From positions 2,257,782-2,321,781 of the forward strand of contig JAJEKV010000094.1 of the NCBI GenBank assembly GCA_021234155.1: a DNA stretch of 64,000 nucleotides, given 5' to 3'. The stretch is from Isoetes taiwanensis (Eukaryota; Streptophyta; Lycopodiopsida; Isoetales; Isoetaceae). Positions 23,420 through 35,515 of the stretch are shown piece by piece. The position numbers and the translations under genes were made by a program. A model generated the notes under the pieces. It ran no database searches. It saw only the letters and a list, made by a program, of their open reading frames with translations, and was not told the origin of the DNA. Positions within the stretch are counted from its first letter, which is position 1. Each line of letters starts with the position of its first letter.

Positions 23420-25470
23420 TATGCTCCTGTAATGTGGGTCAAATGATTGGATATTATTGTGCTCCCTAGTGATTGTTACTTGGAATTGTGTGGTATCAAG
23501 GGAGAGTTTTAGCGGCCATAAGATCGAAGAAGGGGGACATTGTAATGCTACAGAAACATAGATTCTCGGACTTTGAAGCATGATTTCTTGGCAGTTCGTG
23601 TTTAATGGCTATTTCTCTTTTAGTTGTGCGGCCCAAGGTACTAAACAATGTACTTGGATTCTCTAGAAAAGTCAGATGCAGAACAATGCAGAACAATGCA
23701 GATACAGATGCAGGTATTGGGGGCAGATGGCAATTGGTTATCTTTGAAAACCAAAACTGTTAGCGGGGGCTCATAAATGTTTATGCCTCTAAGAATCCTG
23801 CTGAGAGGCCAATTATGTGGAGTAATATCGAGACCCGAGGGGTGCACTCAGTACAAACCGTAGAAAACATGTGAGTGTACGGGATGGGGTTTTTTAGAGG
23901 CCAAAACCGTACCCATATATGGGAGGGGGTATTTTTCTTGCTTGATTTCCATATATATATAAGAGAAATATGGTAGGGGTATATGAAATATGAGGTATAT
24001 TTTCTTAGAAAAAATCTGTATAAGGGATAATTTCTCTTAACCCCATGCACGCACATGCCATATAGACTTTACATTAGGTGCACCCCCCGGGTATCGAGAC
24101 TTGGATATCTTAATATATGATCATTGTTGACAACTGGATACTAGGGGGTGACCTGATATAACAGATATGTGGGATCAAAAAGTGAAATTGCTTCGAAATT
24201 TGCAAGAGGAGGAAGAGCTGCTTGGGTCTCTCTAATCAATAATGATGGCCTCTCTTTGTTCCTCCCTCTAATACTACATTCTCTTGGCCTAACAAATGGA
24301 AGGCCAAGACAGAGTAGACTCGTTTGATAGATTCCATCTGGCCAACAAATCGGCTAGCTTTATGGACAAATTATATGTTGGAAGAGATCTTGCGTTCAAA
24401 CATTCAGACCATGTTCCACAAAGGCTTATGAAGACATCCCCTCTGCTAGAAAATAAGGTAATGTACCTTTCAAGTTCAACATCTCATGATTGACAAAAGC
24501 AGCATTCTGCAATCTTTTTAAGGTATTGCTTGGCTCACCAAAAAATGAGGACAAAAGAATAGGGCTTTGAATTGTAAAAAAGAAAAGTGCTTTATCTACA
24601 ACTGTTTCAAGATAGTCAAGCAAGAATTCTTGGCGATACCTTCAATCGAGACACACATGCTTCAGAGGAGGTCATCTCCCCAACCACCAGATAGCTTTTC
24701 ATTGAGTTTTGGGATTTCTTGGGGCAAGACTTCCTCACTAGAGATGCATGGAATTTCTAGCTTATGCAGCCTTCCTTGGCAACTCGATTCATCAATTTGA
24801 TACCTAAAGTGTCGAAACCACATGTTATTGGTGAGTGGAGACCTATTTCTCTGACCAATATATAACATCATCATGAAAGCTCTTGCCAATCATTTGAAAT
24901 CTATTTTCTAAGTAGAATGATTGGTAGAGAGCAATTAACCTTTCTCACTATAAGATACATTGTGGATAACTATTTGGCAGTAAAGGAGGGATTGCATTGG
25001 TCGACGTCAAAAGAAAACTCTGTGCATGTAAAGATAGATTTTCGGAAAGCTATGATTCCCTGAGATGAAGGGTTTGCAAGAGGTTATGGACCATATAGGC
25101 TTCTATAGACAATTTAATATTTCTATGGACATGAACGAATTAGCATCGCCATTTGTGCTTGTTGATGGAGAACCTTCTGGCCTGTTTGACCTCCGGAAAG
25201 GTATTAGGCAAGGATGCCCCCTGGCTCCTATCTATTCTTAATCGTGGCAAATCTACTTACTAAGATGGTGAACCTCAAGGTTTTAGAGGCTTCATTGAAT
25301 TGTGTAACATTATCTGGTGGAGTTGATAAGCTTACATGTTATATAGTATGATGATGACACCTTCATAGTTTTTAGATTTAATGATGGTAGCTTTCAGTCA
25401 TTTCTTAATATTCTTGTGTCTTTTGAAGTCATTTCGAGGATTGGATCTTAAAGCTAACAAGTGTTCCACT
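23420..25470 (+). mobile_element. L1-type LINE remnant: endonuclease and reverse transcriptase
   Basis: Broken frames carry APE-type endonuclease features (IVTWNC at the start, LINVYASKNPAERPIMWSNI before an insertion) and then reverse transcriptase motifs: LIPKVSKPHVIGEWRPISLT, AYDSL-like FSESYDSL, GIRQGCPLAP (frameshifted) and YDDDTF at about 25345. Many stops and shifts make it inactive. The order and strand show a sense-oriented LINE in intron 8. A hAT-like MITE interrupts it cleanly at 23835-24092. A C-terminal segment with FVYNQIHIIIRKFI at 27640-27760 probably belongs to the same or a related copy. Confidence 0.75.
23827..24100. mobile_element. hAT-like MITE, 258 bp, with 8-bp target-site duplication
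   Basis: The element 23835-24092 is bounded by ATCGAGAC on both sides (23827-23834 and 24093-24100). Its ends carry GGGGTGCAC and GTGCACCCC. Removing it joins the LINE reading frame across the site as WSNIETW, which confirms the insertion. Eight-base duplications are the rule for the hAT superfamily. No transposase is present. Related sequence lies at 13741-13975. Confidence 0.8.
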
Positions 25471-25479
25471 CTCCGGGCT

Positions 25480-27580
25480 CTGGAAACTTCACATGATCCT
25501 CGTGCCAGTACTTTAGGTGGTGCTGGAGGCCTTCCACTTTCCCTTTCTGAAAGTATTAACACAAGAGTCGTCACATGATGTACCAGAAAATGTGCTTTTG
25601 CATTGTTTGCTTTAAAATTCATATAAAATCAAAGGTCCAATAACCAATCAAACCCTTCTTAGATGTTAATATATGACCTTCATATGCATGGGAAAAATAC
25701 CTAAAAATCTATTGGTCCCGGTTTATGAAAGTTACACTTAGATAAACGCAAGGGGGTCAAGTCTGTTTTGCTTCATGTTTAGATAAAGTAAAATTGTCTT
25801 GGTAAGAATATTTTTATGAATTTTTTCATTATTTTTGTATTTTTCTTCACGGGTTATAGAGTAAGACACAAAAAACTGCACCTCAATTTGAGCTCTGAGA
25901 AGGGAGATAGGGTTGTTTGAACATGACAGGGTCAGAACTGTTGTTTGTCTTCTGTGAACCAATACTGGTTTCCAGAAAGCTGTTTTCAAATCAAATCTCT
26001 AACTTTCGTAGAGAAACAAATTTTGACTTAAAATTTTGAATATAAGTAGTAGACAACTTGCTTTATCTAAAAAAAAATGTCCATTAGCCTTAATGATGAA
26101 GTTTTGATTTTCTTTTATTTTTTCATTTATTTTTTCATTTACAAGTGACTGGGAATGAAATGATTCAAAGTCATCCTTCAAAAAATCATATTATGAAAGA
26201 TTACCGTAATATAGAATCATCCTAAAAACCACACGTAAAAAATGCACAACCTTTGTTCACGAGAAATCAAGAAAGGTTTGTTTTTCTGAGACCATTATTG
26301 ATCCACCTTCTTTTTAAAATTAAGAACTCTAATCGATTTCAGTTTCAATTGCGAGATATAAGCACCTCATAAATTACTCCATTCATTAAAAATTAATCAA
26401 TGCTCATGATCTTGAGGTTTAGAGTAAACTTTCTAGTGTCCATTCCAAGTTATCTTTTAGATTACGTTCCATGGATTTCATAAATCTATGCATTGAATGG
26501 TGAACTCAAAACTTGTATTTTCAAACTTCTCAAGTTGTGGAAGTAATGCAAAAGAATGAAGAACAAATATAAATGAAAAATAAAGGTAGACTACTACATC
26601 TGTTTCCTATTGCTGCCCCGCATGGCTTAGGATCATTCAAAAAGCCAAAACATCCCTCATTTTAATTGGTTTTAAACTCGCCTTAAGGATATATAAATTC
26701 TATGTATAGTATTCAATTTGAAAAAATTAGTTGATTGCTAGAATTGCCTTATTTAATAGTAATGTTGAGCACAAGCAAATTGAACCTATATGAATCTCCA
26801 CTCAGCCTTCCAAAAATTATGTTAAAGAAGGTAGAAAATCATCATATCATTGTATAAGTGACAAATATATAATTAGAATTGGTAATGATACTTAGAGAGA
26901 TTTAATTCTATATCCAATTCCTCTAATTGTGGACCATAATGGTCCATGCCTATTTATATTCAAGTCTTACATATAGTAGTATGTTATTTTTAACATCAAA
27001 TTGGAGATCTATGTTGCCAATGAAGCTTAAATCCATAAAAATTAGAGTCTGACATGAAAAATAAACTAAAGTTACTATTATTATACCTAAAATAGGAACT
27101 CCTAAGTAGCAAACACGCGTCCTTAAGTTTATGATAGTAAAAAAAAGAAGATTTCAAATATGGTTCGGCGACTTCATATAATATCATCTAATAGCAGGGA
27201 AATATGAAAATATGCGAATGAACATGTTTTATCATAAAACATCAATTACTTTCAATTTTAAAAGCATTTGGACCCCTTTAGAAAGTTTAGAAAATGCAGG
27301 TCTGGCATGGCATAAAAACTGCTGAATTCTATAAGGTTTGGGCAATCACCACAACATATCAATAAATCTATTGGTCATGAAATTCTTCATGGCCATAAAG
27401 AATCGAGTGAAGATTTCAAAAGTGGTGGTATCTTATGAAATGGAAATTTCTCTTGTTAGATATCTGGGTTTAAGTGGCAGAGAGTATGCTGGACCAATTC
27501 TGGTGGATGAACCCAGAATAGTTCCAGTAATAACTCTAGTGTTAACGGTCTCTGGTCTCCTTTATTGAGACCGCCTTCGA
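25480..27580. other. AT-rich intron segment without recognised features
   Basis: No domain recognised. The 27395-27480 stretch resembles 16285-16370 (AAGAATC, then ATTGGTTTAAGTGGCAGA or a variant), indicating an old dispersed repeat. Confidence 0.45.
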
Positions 27581-27589
27581 AAGAAAGTT

Positions 27590-28540
27590 GCCCTCTAGTC
27601 TGCTAAAGGACTTGCCGTGTCGGGACATGTAACAGCGCTAATGCGATTCTTGCAGCCTCTCACATCTACTTCTCATCTGTACTAGTTTCTGAGAAATTTG
27701 TGTACAATCAGATCCATATCATAATTAGGAAGTTCATATAGGGAGGTACGATCAAGGTTGGATGGAGTGAGCTTTGTAGAGACAAGAAGTATTATGGACT
27801 GGGTTGCAAGGATTCCTCCTCTCAGGCTGGCCATAGCGGCCAAGTATGTATGGCATGTTCTGCAAGGGGACACTTCTCCTGTCTTGATATGTGCCAGATA
27901 ATGGTTTCAGTTATGTAAGCTCAAAGAGAAGATCTCTAGAGATGAGTTCGAGACTGTCTTTAGGCACTTTAAGATTGCTCTAGGTACCTCTTTAGTGACA
28001 AGAAGAATACGTCAAGTCCGAGAAAAGGTGAAACCATTATGCTCTCCTTTTGATCTGCCTCTGGATGCTAGTAAAGATTAGTTGTTTTTGGAACTGGTAC
28101 ACCCTAACTCTTTAGTAAATGTAGAGTTCATGGGATTTTTAGGTTATCCCATCTTTGGGCGAGCGGCAAGTGGATTTCATGGTGCAAACTGAAGAGAAAA
28201 GTGCCAAATGCTGGAAAAGATGATAGGAAGGTTCTACGGGAGATACAGTCTATGTCTTTGTTCTCTCAAGGTAGGAGGACCCTGATGCAAGTTGGTTATG
28301 TTTGGGTCTCCCCCCTACAATGTGGCTAATATTTATCGTGCCCCGTGTAGAGAATCTCCTCTAAAAGCAAAGCTCATGAATATTGGAGGTCAATTGACCC
28401 ATTGTTGTTCAACTCGTTGCCATTTCCAGAAGTCTATGTGTTCTCGAAGAATCCAATTTCTGTGTTGGACAACCCTTCAAGGAGATCTCTTCTGTAATGA
28501 CAAGCTCTTCTGAATAGCAATAGATGACTTATGCCCTCTA
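27590..28540 (+). mobile_element. Probable LINE ORF2 C-terminal remnant
   Basis: Frames read ANAILAASHIYFSSVLVSEK, then FVYNQIHIIIRKFI and WSELCRDKKYYGLGCK, a pattern typical of the region after the RT core in plant L1 elements (the KVAW/GGLG-like block). Heavily frameshifted. After about 27900 the assignment is uncertain. Confidence 0.45.
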
Positions 28541-29069
28541 GGCTATCAAGTCAGCAAATCGAATTTGCATATCCTTTTCTGTCTTAGGATCTTTGAATTC
28601 TGATATTGTGTACTCCTATTCTAGGACTTGACATCTACCAACTTAATTGGCCTACTATCATTATTTCATCTGGACACTGCCATATTACAACTCATTGGTG
28701 TCAATTGCCCTCTCGATGGTCTGGAACACCGGTGTGAGGTTGCTTATGGGCAGCGAAGTGCTTGCATTGATAAAATAAATTGAATTTAATTGAAGGTTTT
28801 TTATTGTCCACGGAGATCAATCAGCCTATGCGACCCAATACAAAAGTTTAGTAGGCATATTACTGCCCGATATGTAAGTAGCCTTAATGGCACTAGCCCA
28901 TCATAAGAAGATAGGTGGGAATTATAATAAGAGACTTGATAGAATTGGTAGAGTTGAAGGATTTTATATATACTTCAATTGCAATTGGGTTGATAAAGAA
29001 GAAGGAAACTCTCAGCTAGAAAGGTAAAGTCTTGTCTTTGCCAAAGAGAAACCAAGCTGCAAATGTTGT

Positions 29070-30210
29070 GTGGAGAGAATGGCCCTAATCTATAGTACTC
29101 ATTCCTTCGGTGAAGAAGGCATTCGCACGGTCCAATCTACCGTCACTCTCACAGAGACATCTGCTCAATTACCTTTAGAGAGCTGGGTACAGCTTCTGGA
29201 GATACTGCTGCAGTCGACAGAGCACAGTAATGCTTCACCAGTGTCGGGACACCAGTACCTGACCATATACATGCCATGCCCCAGGAAGCTGCTACAGTAC
29301 CTAGGCCCACACAGCCACCGACACAGGATTGTTCACCCACTGAGCAGGCGAAGGTCCCACGTTCGGAGCCGAGTATAGCCACAGAGCACACGTCCGCCCT
29401 GAACCTACGCATTGTAGGTCTGGAAGAGGCGAGTGACACTCCTGCTATGGCTGAGGTGGACCGGTTTTTCACTCAGATAATGCACATACAGGCAGATGGC
29501 GTCCTCTCTGCACACCGGGTTGGAGCAGCCCAACCCGACCGCCCCAGACACTTGCTAATCCGTTTTCGGGATGGCTTGTCCAGATTACACATCCTCCGAC
29601 ATGGCAATCACTTGAAGGGAACTGCTTTCTCTATCCAGGAAGACCTTACCCCCGCACAGCTCTGCAGACGAAAGGAAGAACTATGCCAAGTCCGCGAAGC
29701 TCGACTGCAACGGAAGTGGGCCGTGTTCAGGGGAGGTCAGGCTATTATCCGAGATCATTGGCCGACAGATCCATGGACCGTTTTTGCATAGCCCTGTGCT
29801 TACCGCCTCCATTTTGGTGTGGTTTTGATTGGTTACATCCTCTCCTTTTATTGCTTACATTGTTGTGGGGCATAGTCCTCCAGTTTTGGCTGGGCTTATG
29901 CACGCTTGTTTTGTATTTGGTATTTGAGACTTGTTAGGGGGCATAGCTCCCGAGTTTTGGTAGGGTTCCTGCCCTGTATGTTTTCTGGTCCCATAACCCG
30001 ATTGGGTTCCGTGGACGTTAAAATTTCTTCCTTCCTTCCTTCCTATAGAATCTACATTGGTGGTGAAGAAGAGCAGGCTAGGCCACTAGTAAGCCTTCAT
30101 AGGTTAAGTCCATTTGGATCTTCTCTCTCTATCTGTCTTGGTGAGGGGGACTTATTGTATAGTCATTAAACTTAACATATTACACTCTTACTCAAAAAAA
30201 AAAAAAAAAA
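29070..30210 (+). mobile_element. LINE ORF1-like protein remnant with 3' A tail
   Basis: The frame 29276-29791 encodes a 171-residue product with LNLRIVGLEEASD, HRVGAAQPDRPRHLLIRFRD, LKGTAFSIQEDLTPAQL and RRKEELCQVREARLQRKW. This is the profile of L1 ORF1p-like (Transposase_22 type) RNA-binding proteins. It is followed by non-coding sequence with (TTCC)n at about 30030 and an A18 tract ending near 30210. ORF2 is absent, so it is a deleted or non-autonomous element in intron 8. Codon composition is more GC-rich than its surroundings, suggesting a fairly recent insertion. Confidence 0.7.
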
Positions 30211-30439
30211 ATCCATTTACGAACTCCATGGGTTTATATAGAACTTAGTTGAGATAATATCGTGTCTTGTAGACCTTAGGATGTGAATCAATAATCCCAT
30301 ATTCAAATAGCATAACTGAAAGTGATACTTCTAATGGGGATGCTGGAATAATCCATAATGCGAATATAATGAGCGCTCAAGTTACTATATTGTAGTTTTT
30401 AGAGAAGTCAAGCTGCCGCATCGAATGCTCCCGTACTAT

Positions 30440-30545
30440 AGAAGGTAATATATAGATTGGTAATGAGTTGAGACTTTATACAAAAATATATTATATGAGG
30501 TTCAAACTCAAAACCTCTTACTTGTAAATCCAATGCTCTTGGTAT
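30440..30545 (-). repeat. tRNA-like / SINE-like segment
   Basis: Read on the minus strand it contains AGAGCATTGGATTTACAAGT and GAGTTTGAACCTC, resembling a tRNA anticodon arm followed by a B box. There is no complete cloverleaf, so I treat it as a possible SINE head, not a tRNA gene. Confidence 0.3.
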
Positions 30546-30620
30546 GGTATTTTATTTTATTTTCAATTTTGTTGGAGATTATAGCTGTCGTTTATATGCC
30601 TTTTTTTCTTTTTATTATAG

Positions 30621-31564
30621 ATTTGAAGGAAATCCATCGCTTTGCCTATCAACGAATGCTACCTGCATAAAAAAGCATAAAAAATGGGTCGACAAATAAA
30701 AAGGTCATAATAGGTGTGGTGGTTGGCATATCTGGGGCATTCATTCTTCTGTTATTGGTATCTATCATATATATAATGTCAAGGAAAAGGAAAGCGCACC
30801 TAGTAGGCAAAACCAAAGATACAGAAATTAATGCAATCAATATATCAGGTATATCATGAGGCAAAAAGTGTATTTATATATACATAATATATCATTTCAC
30901 CATGTGAAATAATGTATATTCAGAACCTCCGCTGCATGAATCCAACAAATTTAGGGCCTTCACATTCCAAGAAGTAAATGTTGCTACCAACAAATTTTCT
31001 AATCAAATTGGTAAAGGTGGATTTGGAGATGTTTACCATGGAAGATTATCTAGTGGGCAAGAAATTGCTGCGAAGAAGAGATCCATTATATCAGCTCAAG
31101 GACGAAAAGAGTTCTATAATGAGGTACTCATTATATTTATACATGATATTCTTACTGTCCACCATCTTTCTTCTAATTACCCACCATTCTTTGAGTGGTA
31201 TATCAACATGCATACCCTTATAATGATGATGAAATTACCCATCAACTTGGATTGAAATAGTAGGTGATAAATATATGTTTGACATGTAAGGCTCATAATG
31301 GCTTCAATTCAATGCAAATGAATGTGTTAAGCTTCATTATACATTATACATGACCTGACGCATGCATAAAATACTAACTTATAAATGATATATCCATTGT
31401 ATGATTTACTAACATATACATGGCATATCTTATGTAGGTTCAATTGCTCGCTCGAGTACATCACAATAATGTATTGCCTTTACTTGGATACTGTGAGGAG
31501 AATGATGAACAAATTGTCATTTATGAGTACATGTCAGGAGGAACGCTATCTAATCGATTGCATG
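30621..31564 (+). CDS. RLK exons 9-11: transmembrane helix and kinase N-lobe
   Basis: Exon 9 starts RFEGNPSLC, then is frameshifted in an A run before the helix IIGVVVGISGAFILLLLVSI followed by the basic stop-transfer MSRKRK. Exon 10 encodes FTFQEVNVATNKFSNQIG, the glycine loop GKGGFGDVYHG and the invariant-lysine context IAAKKRS. Exon 11 encodes LARVHHNNVLPLLGYCEE and VIYEYMSGGTLSNRL. The frame upstream of the shift runs into TAA at about 30694. Confidence 0.85.
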
Positions 31565-31749
31565 GTAACATTGATTACTTTAGATAGCATGCTTGTGAGC
31601 AATTTATATATGTCAACATATTTCTCTTCTATTCTATTCTATTCTTCATTATCCTTAGCTTTATACGAGATTATAATTTTTTTTTTTTGAAGAATATAAG
31701 AATATATTAAACCACTAGAATGCGATCAAGTACAACCATAAGTGTGGTG

Positions 31750-34300
31750 CTAAGAAATGAAGTGTCCATCATGATCCACAATCTGTAGGAATGTCGACCA
31801 AATTTCCCGCTTAACTGTGCCAGACAAGCTTGAGACTTGGTACGCCTGCCACAACTTATGCCTCAAGATCGGAACCAACCGAAAAGGGCTAAGCACTGCA
31901 TTCTGAAAGACCTTCGCTCTCCGTCTTTTCCAAATCAGCCACAAAAGCCAAGCTCTGCATAAATGAAACGCCTGCCGCTTGGCCACTGCCCACCTGCTAG
32001 GAAGGACTCCCAAGAGAATCTTCTGACTGCATAATGAAGTCCCAAAGAGGGCTCTCACCCAGGACCAAGCTGCCCCTACCTCTGTGCATAGGACAAAGCA
32101 ATGCTCAATGGTCTCACGTCGCCTCCCACATAAAGGGCATGTTTCTGCTACCTGAGGCTTGAACCTGTGGACTCGGACATTCACCCTGAGGCTACGGTGC
32201 AAGATCTGCCACAAAAGGGTACGGATTTTAGGAGGAGGCAATGTATTCCACGCCCACTTCCACATGGCGGGCCACTTACTCCCTGGAAGCTTAAGTGACC
32301 ACTTATCCGAAGGCGGCAACGTGTCCTGAAGCGCTAGGAGCCCATAAGCCGATGCTACAAACTGAGATGCATCAAGTCCACTATGCGACTTCCAAACGCG
32401 ATTGACTTGAGAAGACAACTGCAATGGAATAGCATTGGCAATTCTGGCCCAAGTCCAGATGTCCCACCGCCAGCCCAAATCTCTCCCTAAAACTCCCATG
32501 GCGCCCGGATGACCCTCCCAATACCACCACGGATGGATGTTACCCCCGCAAAGAATCCATCGGGCCCCGAAAACAGGGTGTAAGGAAGAGGCCAAGGGAG
32601 ATGCAGAGTCCAAGGGTACCCAGAGAAAGGGCGATGAGGCTACCATACATCTGCTAGGGTCCAATGAAAAGAGAACCTTGACCACCTTCCAGGCCTTCAC
32701 GAGACCCTTAAGAAAAGGCGAAGCATGAGGGAATGGCCGCAAATCCTCAAACAGAGCCCACGGCAACTGAGCCGAATAGCCGGGCTTCCTAAACACAATA
32801 GAGTGACGGCGGATCGTGCCAACAGAGCCAAACTCGGGACTGTTGTTCTCGCAACAACCGCCGGATGAATTTCGACACGGAACCTTCGCCGTGCAACGAC
32901 ACATCAAGCATACCCAAACCCCGCACTGTGCAGGGACGCACACACTTCCACCATGCGATCTTCACCGTAGCCCCCCCCTCATTTCCTCCCCAAACAAAAT
33001 TGCGAATGGTGTCATCCAACTCCTTAACCACACTTTCTGGCGCAAGTATGCGGGAGGTCACAGAACATGAGTGCTACAGAGCACCGACTTGGCTACCGTA
33101 ATCCTACCAGCCATGGTGAGTTTACTTCCCTCCACCAATTCAAATGTTTGCTTAAGATTACGTAATGTCTCCTCCCAAATTGCCCTAGCATTAATGTCCA
33201 AGCCAAATGGTATGCCTAACGGTTTGGCGGTACCGTGTGGCGGTGTTAGAGCCCGTGGAAACCGACTCAACCACGCAGAGGAGGTTCCTCCAAGTACCCA
33301 CATGGCCGAAAGCACTTGACCCGCTTAAGCAAGCATCCCGGCTAAAGAAAAGGCATCCAAAATATTCTTGGTCGCCCGGAGATTGGACTTCGTCGCATGA
33401 AGAAAGAGGAATGTATCATCCGCAAATTGATCGCAAACCCGTTGCGACCCATCATCCATCGCGGAGACCTTGCACCACATTGTCGACAATTGCCACCAAA
33501 AAGGCGTGTGAGAGAGCTTACGCCACTATAGTGAACAAGAAGGGGCCAACGGACATCCACGCCCTAATGCCTCGGCCCACCAGAAGATTAAAGAGGTCTC
33601 ACCACGACACTTCACCGTCGCCCTAGCGCATACACATGCGGCTTCATAACCGTCTCCACCCTCAAACTAGGCCCACACCCAAAGGCTCGCATCATATCTG
33701 CCAAGAACGCCAACCGACACCGTCATAAGCCTTGGCAAAATCCGACAAAGAAAACAAGGGGCTGCCTCATCCCTCACGAGCCCAATGCACTCCCTCAAAA
33801 GCGGCAGCCACATTATGAAGAATATTCGGCCGAGGTATAAAACCGGGCATTCTGCACTAATGGCGTGAACTAGTACTGGCTTAAGCCTCTCATTAAAAGC
33901 CTTAGCAATGATTTTATACACTACGCATAAATGAGTAATAGGCCTCCGGTCATTGATGGTTTTAGGATGCTTACACTTGGGTATAAGTGAAATACAACTT
34001 GTATTCAAAGCAGAGGATGCATCGAAGTTATTCCCCAAAAGATCCACATACACCGCAGCAAAGACCGAGTCCCCACCCATTCCCAAGCCGAAAAAACTCC
34101 ACTGGTATTCCATCCAACCCAGGACACTTATTCCGAGCCAACAGGCGGCATGCATCCCCCAACTCCTGCCCTGTCAACGGCTCCTCTAAGCTCTGTCTTT
34201 GAAGGGCTGAGATTCTTGGCGAAACCTTGGCCAGCACCAGCTCTTGAAAAACACTCTGTGGAGGGAAGCGGGCTCTCCTTGAAAAATGTTTCATAGTCTT
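31750..34300 (-). pseudogene. LINE ORF2 reverse transcriptase and C-terminal zinc-binding domain, broken
   Basis: RT pieces occur in different frames: NKCPGLDGIPVEFFRLG at about 34130, SCISLIPKCKHPKTINDRRP then ITHLCVVYKIIAKA at about 33950, and the thumb region FNFVWGGNEGGATVKIAW-like text at about 32990. From about 32760 to 31750 one long frame encodes WNTLPPPKIRTLLWQILHRS and the zinc-knuckle CPLCGRRRETIEHCFVLC, ending DHDGHFIS plus stop. Several frameshifts between 34300 and 32950 abolish activity. Confidence 0.85.
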
Positions 34301-34303
34301 GCG

Positions 34304-35515
34304 CTAATGACGGCCCTTGATAGCATCTGGTTGCTGCAACAACACTCCCTGGGGTGTAACTATGTCCGCCATGGCTGCTGCATACTTCTTCTGGCGGGCT
34401 GCTCGGAAAAAGACTTGAGAGCAAGTGTCCGACTGCCTCAACCACGTCAAACCCGCTTTGACCCTGGCCTGTGACACCTTGGCCTCCTCCTCAACCTCGA
34501 TCGACCGAAGCACCTGCTGCTCACGCAAGCCATCAGAGACCCGCCCTCTAAGAGACTCCAGTTCCGCATATAAGGCATCCAAGCTTCGACGTTGAGCCAA
34601 AGCCTTTTGCCTCCCCCATTCTTTCGCAAACTGTTTTACCCTAGCCAATGCTGTAACCATTGCACTCATTCCACTGTCCTGACTGAATATCTGCTGCCAA
34701 ATGAGCTTACAGCCGGCTGTGAACTCTGGATCCTGAAGAAAGGTTGTGTTAAGCTTAAAAATCGTCCTGAGAGGCCGCGGTGGGTGGTCATGAAGCCGCT
34801 GAATGATCTGAGGAGTGTGATCAAAGACAGATGTGGCCAGAACATTCACCCTAGTGAAGGCTGGAGCATAATCCAAAACTGCTGGAGTGCCATAAACTCT
34901 ATCCAGCCTAGAGTATGCCCTACCATGCCCCAGCCAATTATTGCACCAAGTATAACTCCGATCCCCGGGAAGCTCAGTCAAACCCCACTCCTGCACAAGC
35001 CTAAGCCATTGATCGCGCTCAAAACCTTGTACAATATCTGAACCAATACCATGCCTGTCCTCTGGGAGCTCCACCATGTTAAAGTCACCCAGGACAAACC
35101 ATGTAGAATCCATACCAAAGGACTGGAGCTTATTCCGCAGTTGTGCCCATAAACAACCTCTCTGAGTGGCCCCAATTGGAGCATACACATTTACTAAGCC
35201 CCACTCAGACTGGCCCTCCTTCCATTTAATCACTGCCCACTGGCCGTGGCTATCTGTGGCTGAAAAGGTTACATGTACACCCATTTTCCAACAAATCAAA
35301 GTACCTCCCCTGGCCCTGACTGTTGTAGCAGCTGCCGCTACATACTGATTACCCAAGATATTCATTAGGTTGTTAATGTCACCTCTGGCACATTTATGCT
35401 CCTGCAAGCACAAGATATCTGGATTAAGATTCTTCACAGCCATGGCGAGACGTGCTCGCTTATTCGGAGAGGATTTGATGCCTCTCACATTCCAGGATAG
35501 AATTTTCTTATCCAT
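34304..35515 (-). CDS. LINE ORF2 N-terminus: APE-type endonuclease
   Basis: Starts at ATG 35515 with MDKKILSWNVRGI. An upstream alternative start in the same frame would overlap ORF1 more and is less likely. Motifs of the exonuclease/endonuclease/phosphatase fold are visible: LSWNVRG, LCLQEHK, NVYAPIG, WFVLGDFNM, SYTWCNNW, SRLDRVY and VFDHTPQI. In a working element this enzyme nicks the target DNA to prime reverse transcription. The frame is open for about 404 codons before a frameshift near 34304. Confidence 0.88.
   Translation of the reverse strand: MDKKILSWNVRGIKSSPNKRARLAMAVKNLNPDILCLQEHKCARGDINNLMNILGNQYVAAAATTVRARGGTLICWKMGVHVTFSATDSHGQWAVIKWKEGQSEWGLVNVYAPIGATQRGCLWAQLRNKLQSFGMDSTWFVLGDFNMVELPEDRHGIGSDIVQGFERDQWLRLVQEWGLTELPGDRSYTWCNNWLGHGRAYSRLDRVYGTPAVLDYAPAFTRVNVLATSVFDHTPQIIQRLHDHPPRPLRTIFKLNTTFLQDPEFTAGCKLIWQQIFSQDSGMSAMVTALARVKQFAKEWGRQKALAQRRSLDALYAELESLRGRVSDGLREQQVLRSIEVEEEAKVSQARVKAGLTWLRQSDTCSQVFFRAARQKKYAAAMADIVTPQGVLLQQPDAIKGRH

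Noticed and set aside
32537-33626. Plus-strand ORFs across the antisense LINE
   Set aside because: They are shadows of LINE ORF2 on the opposite strand.
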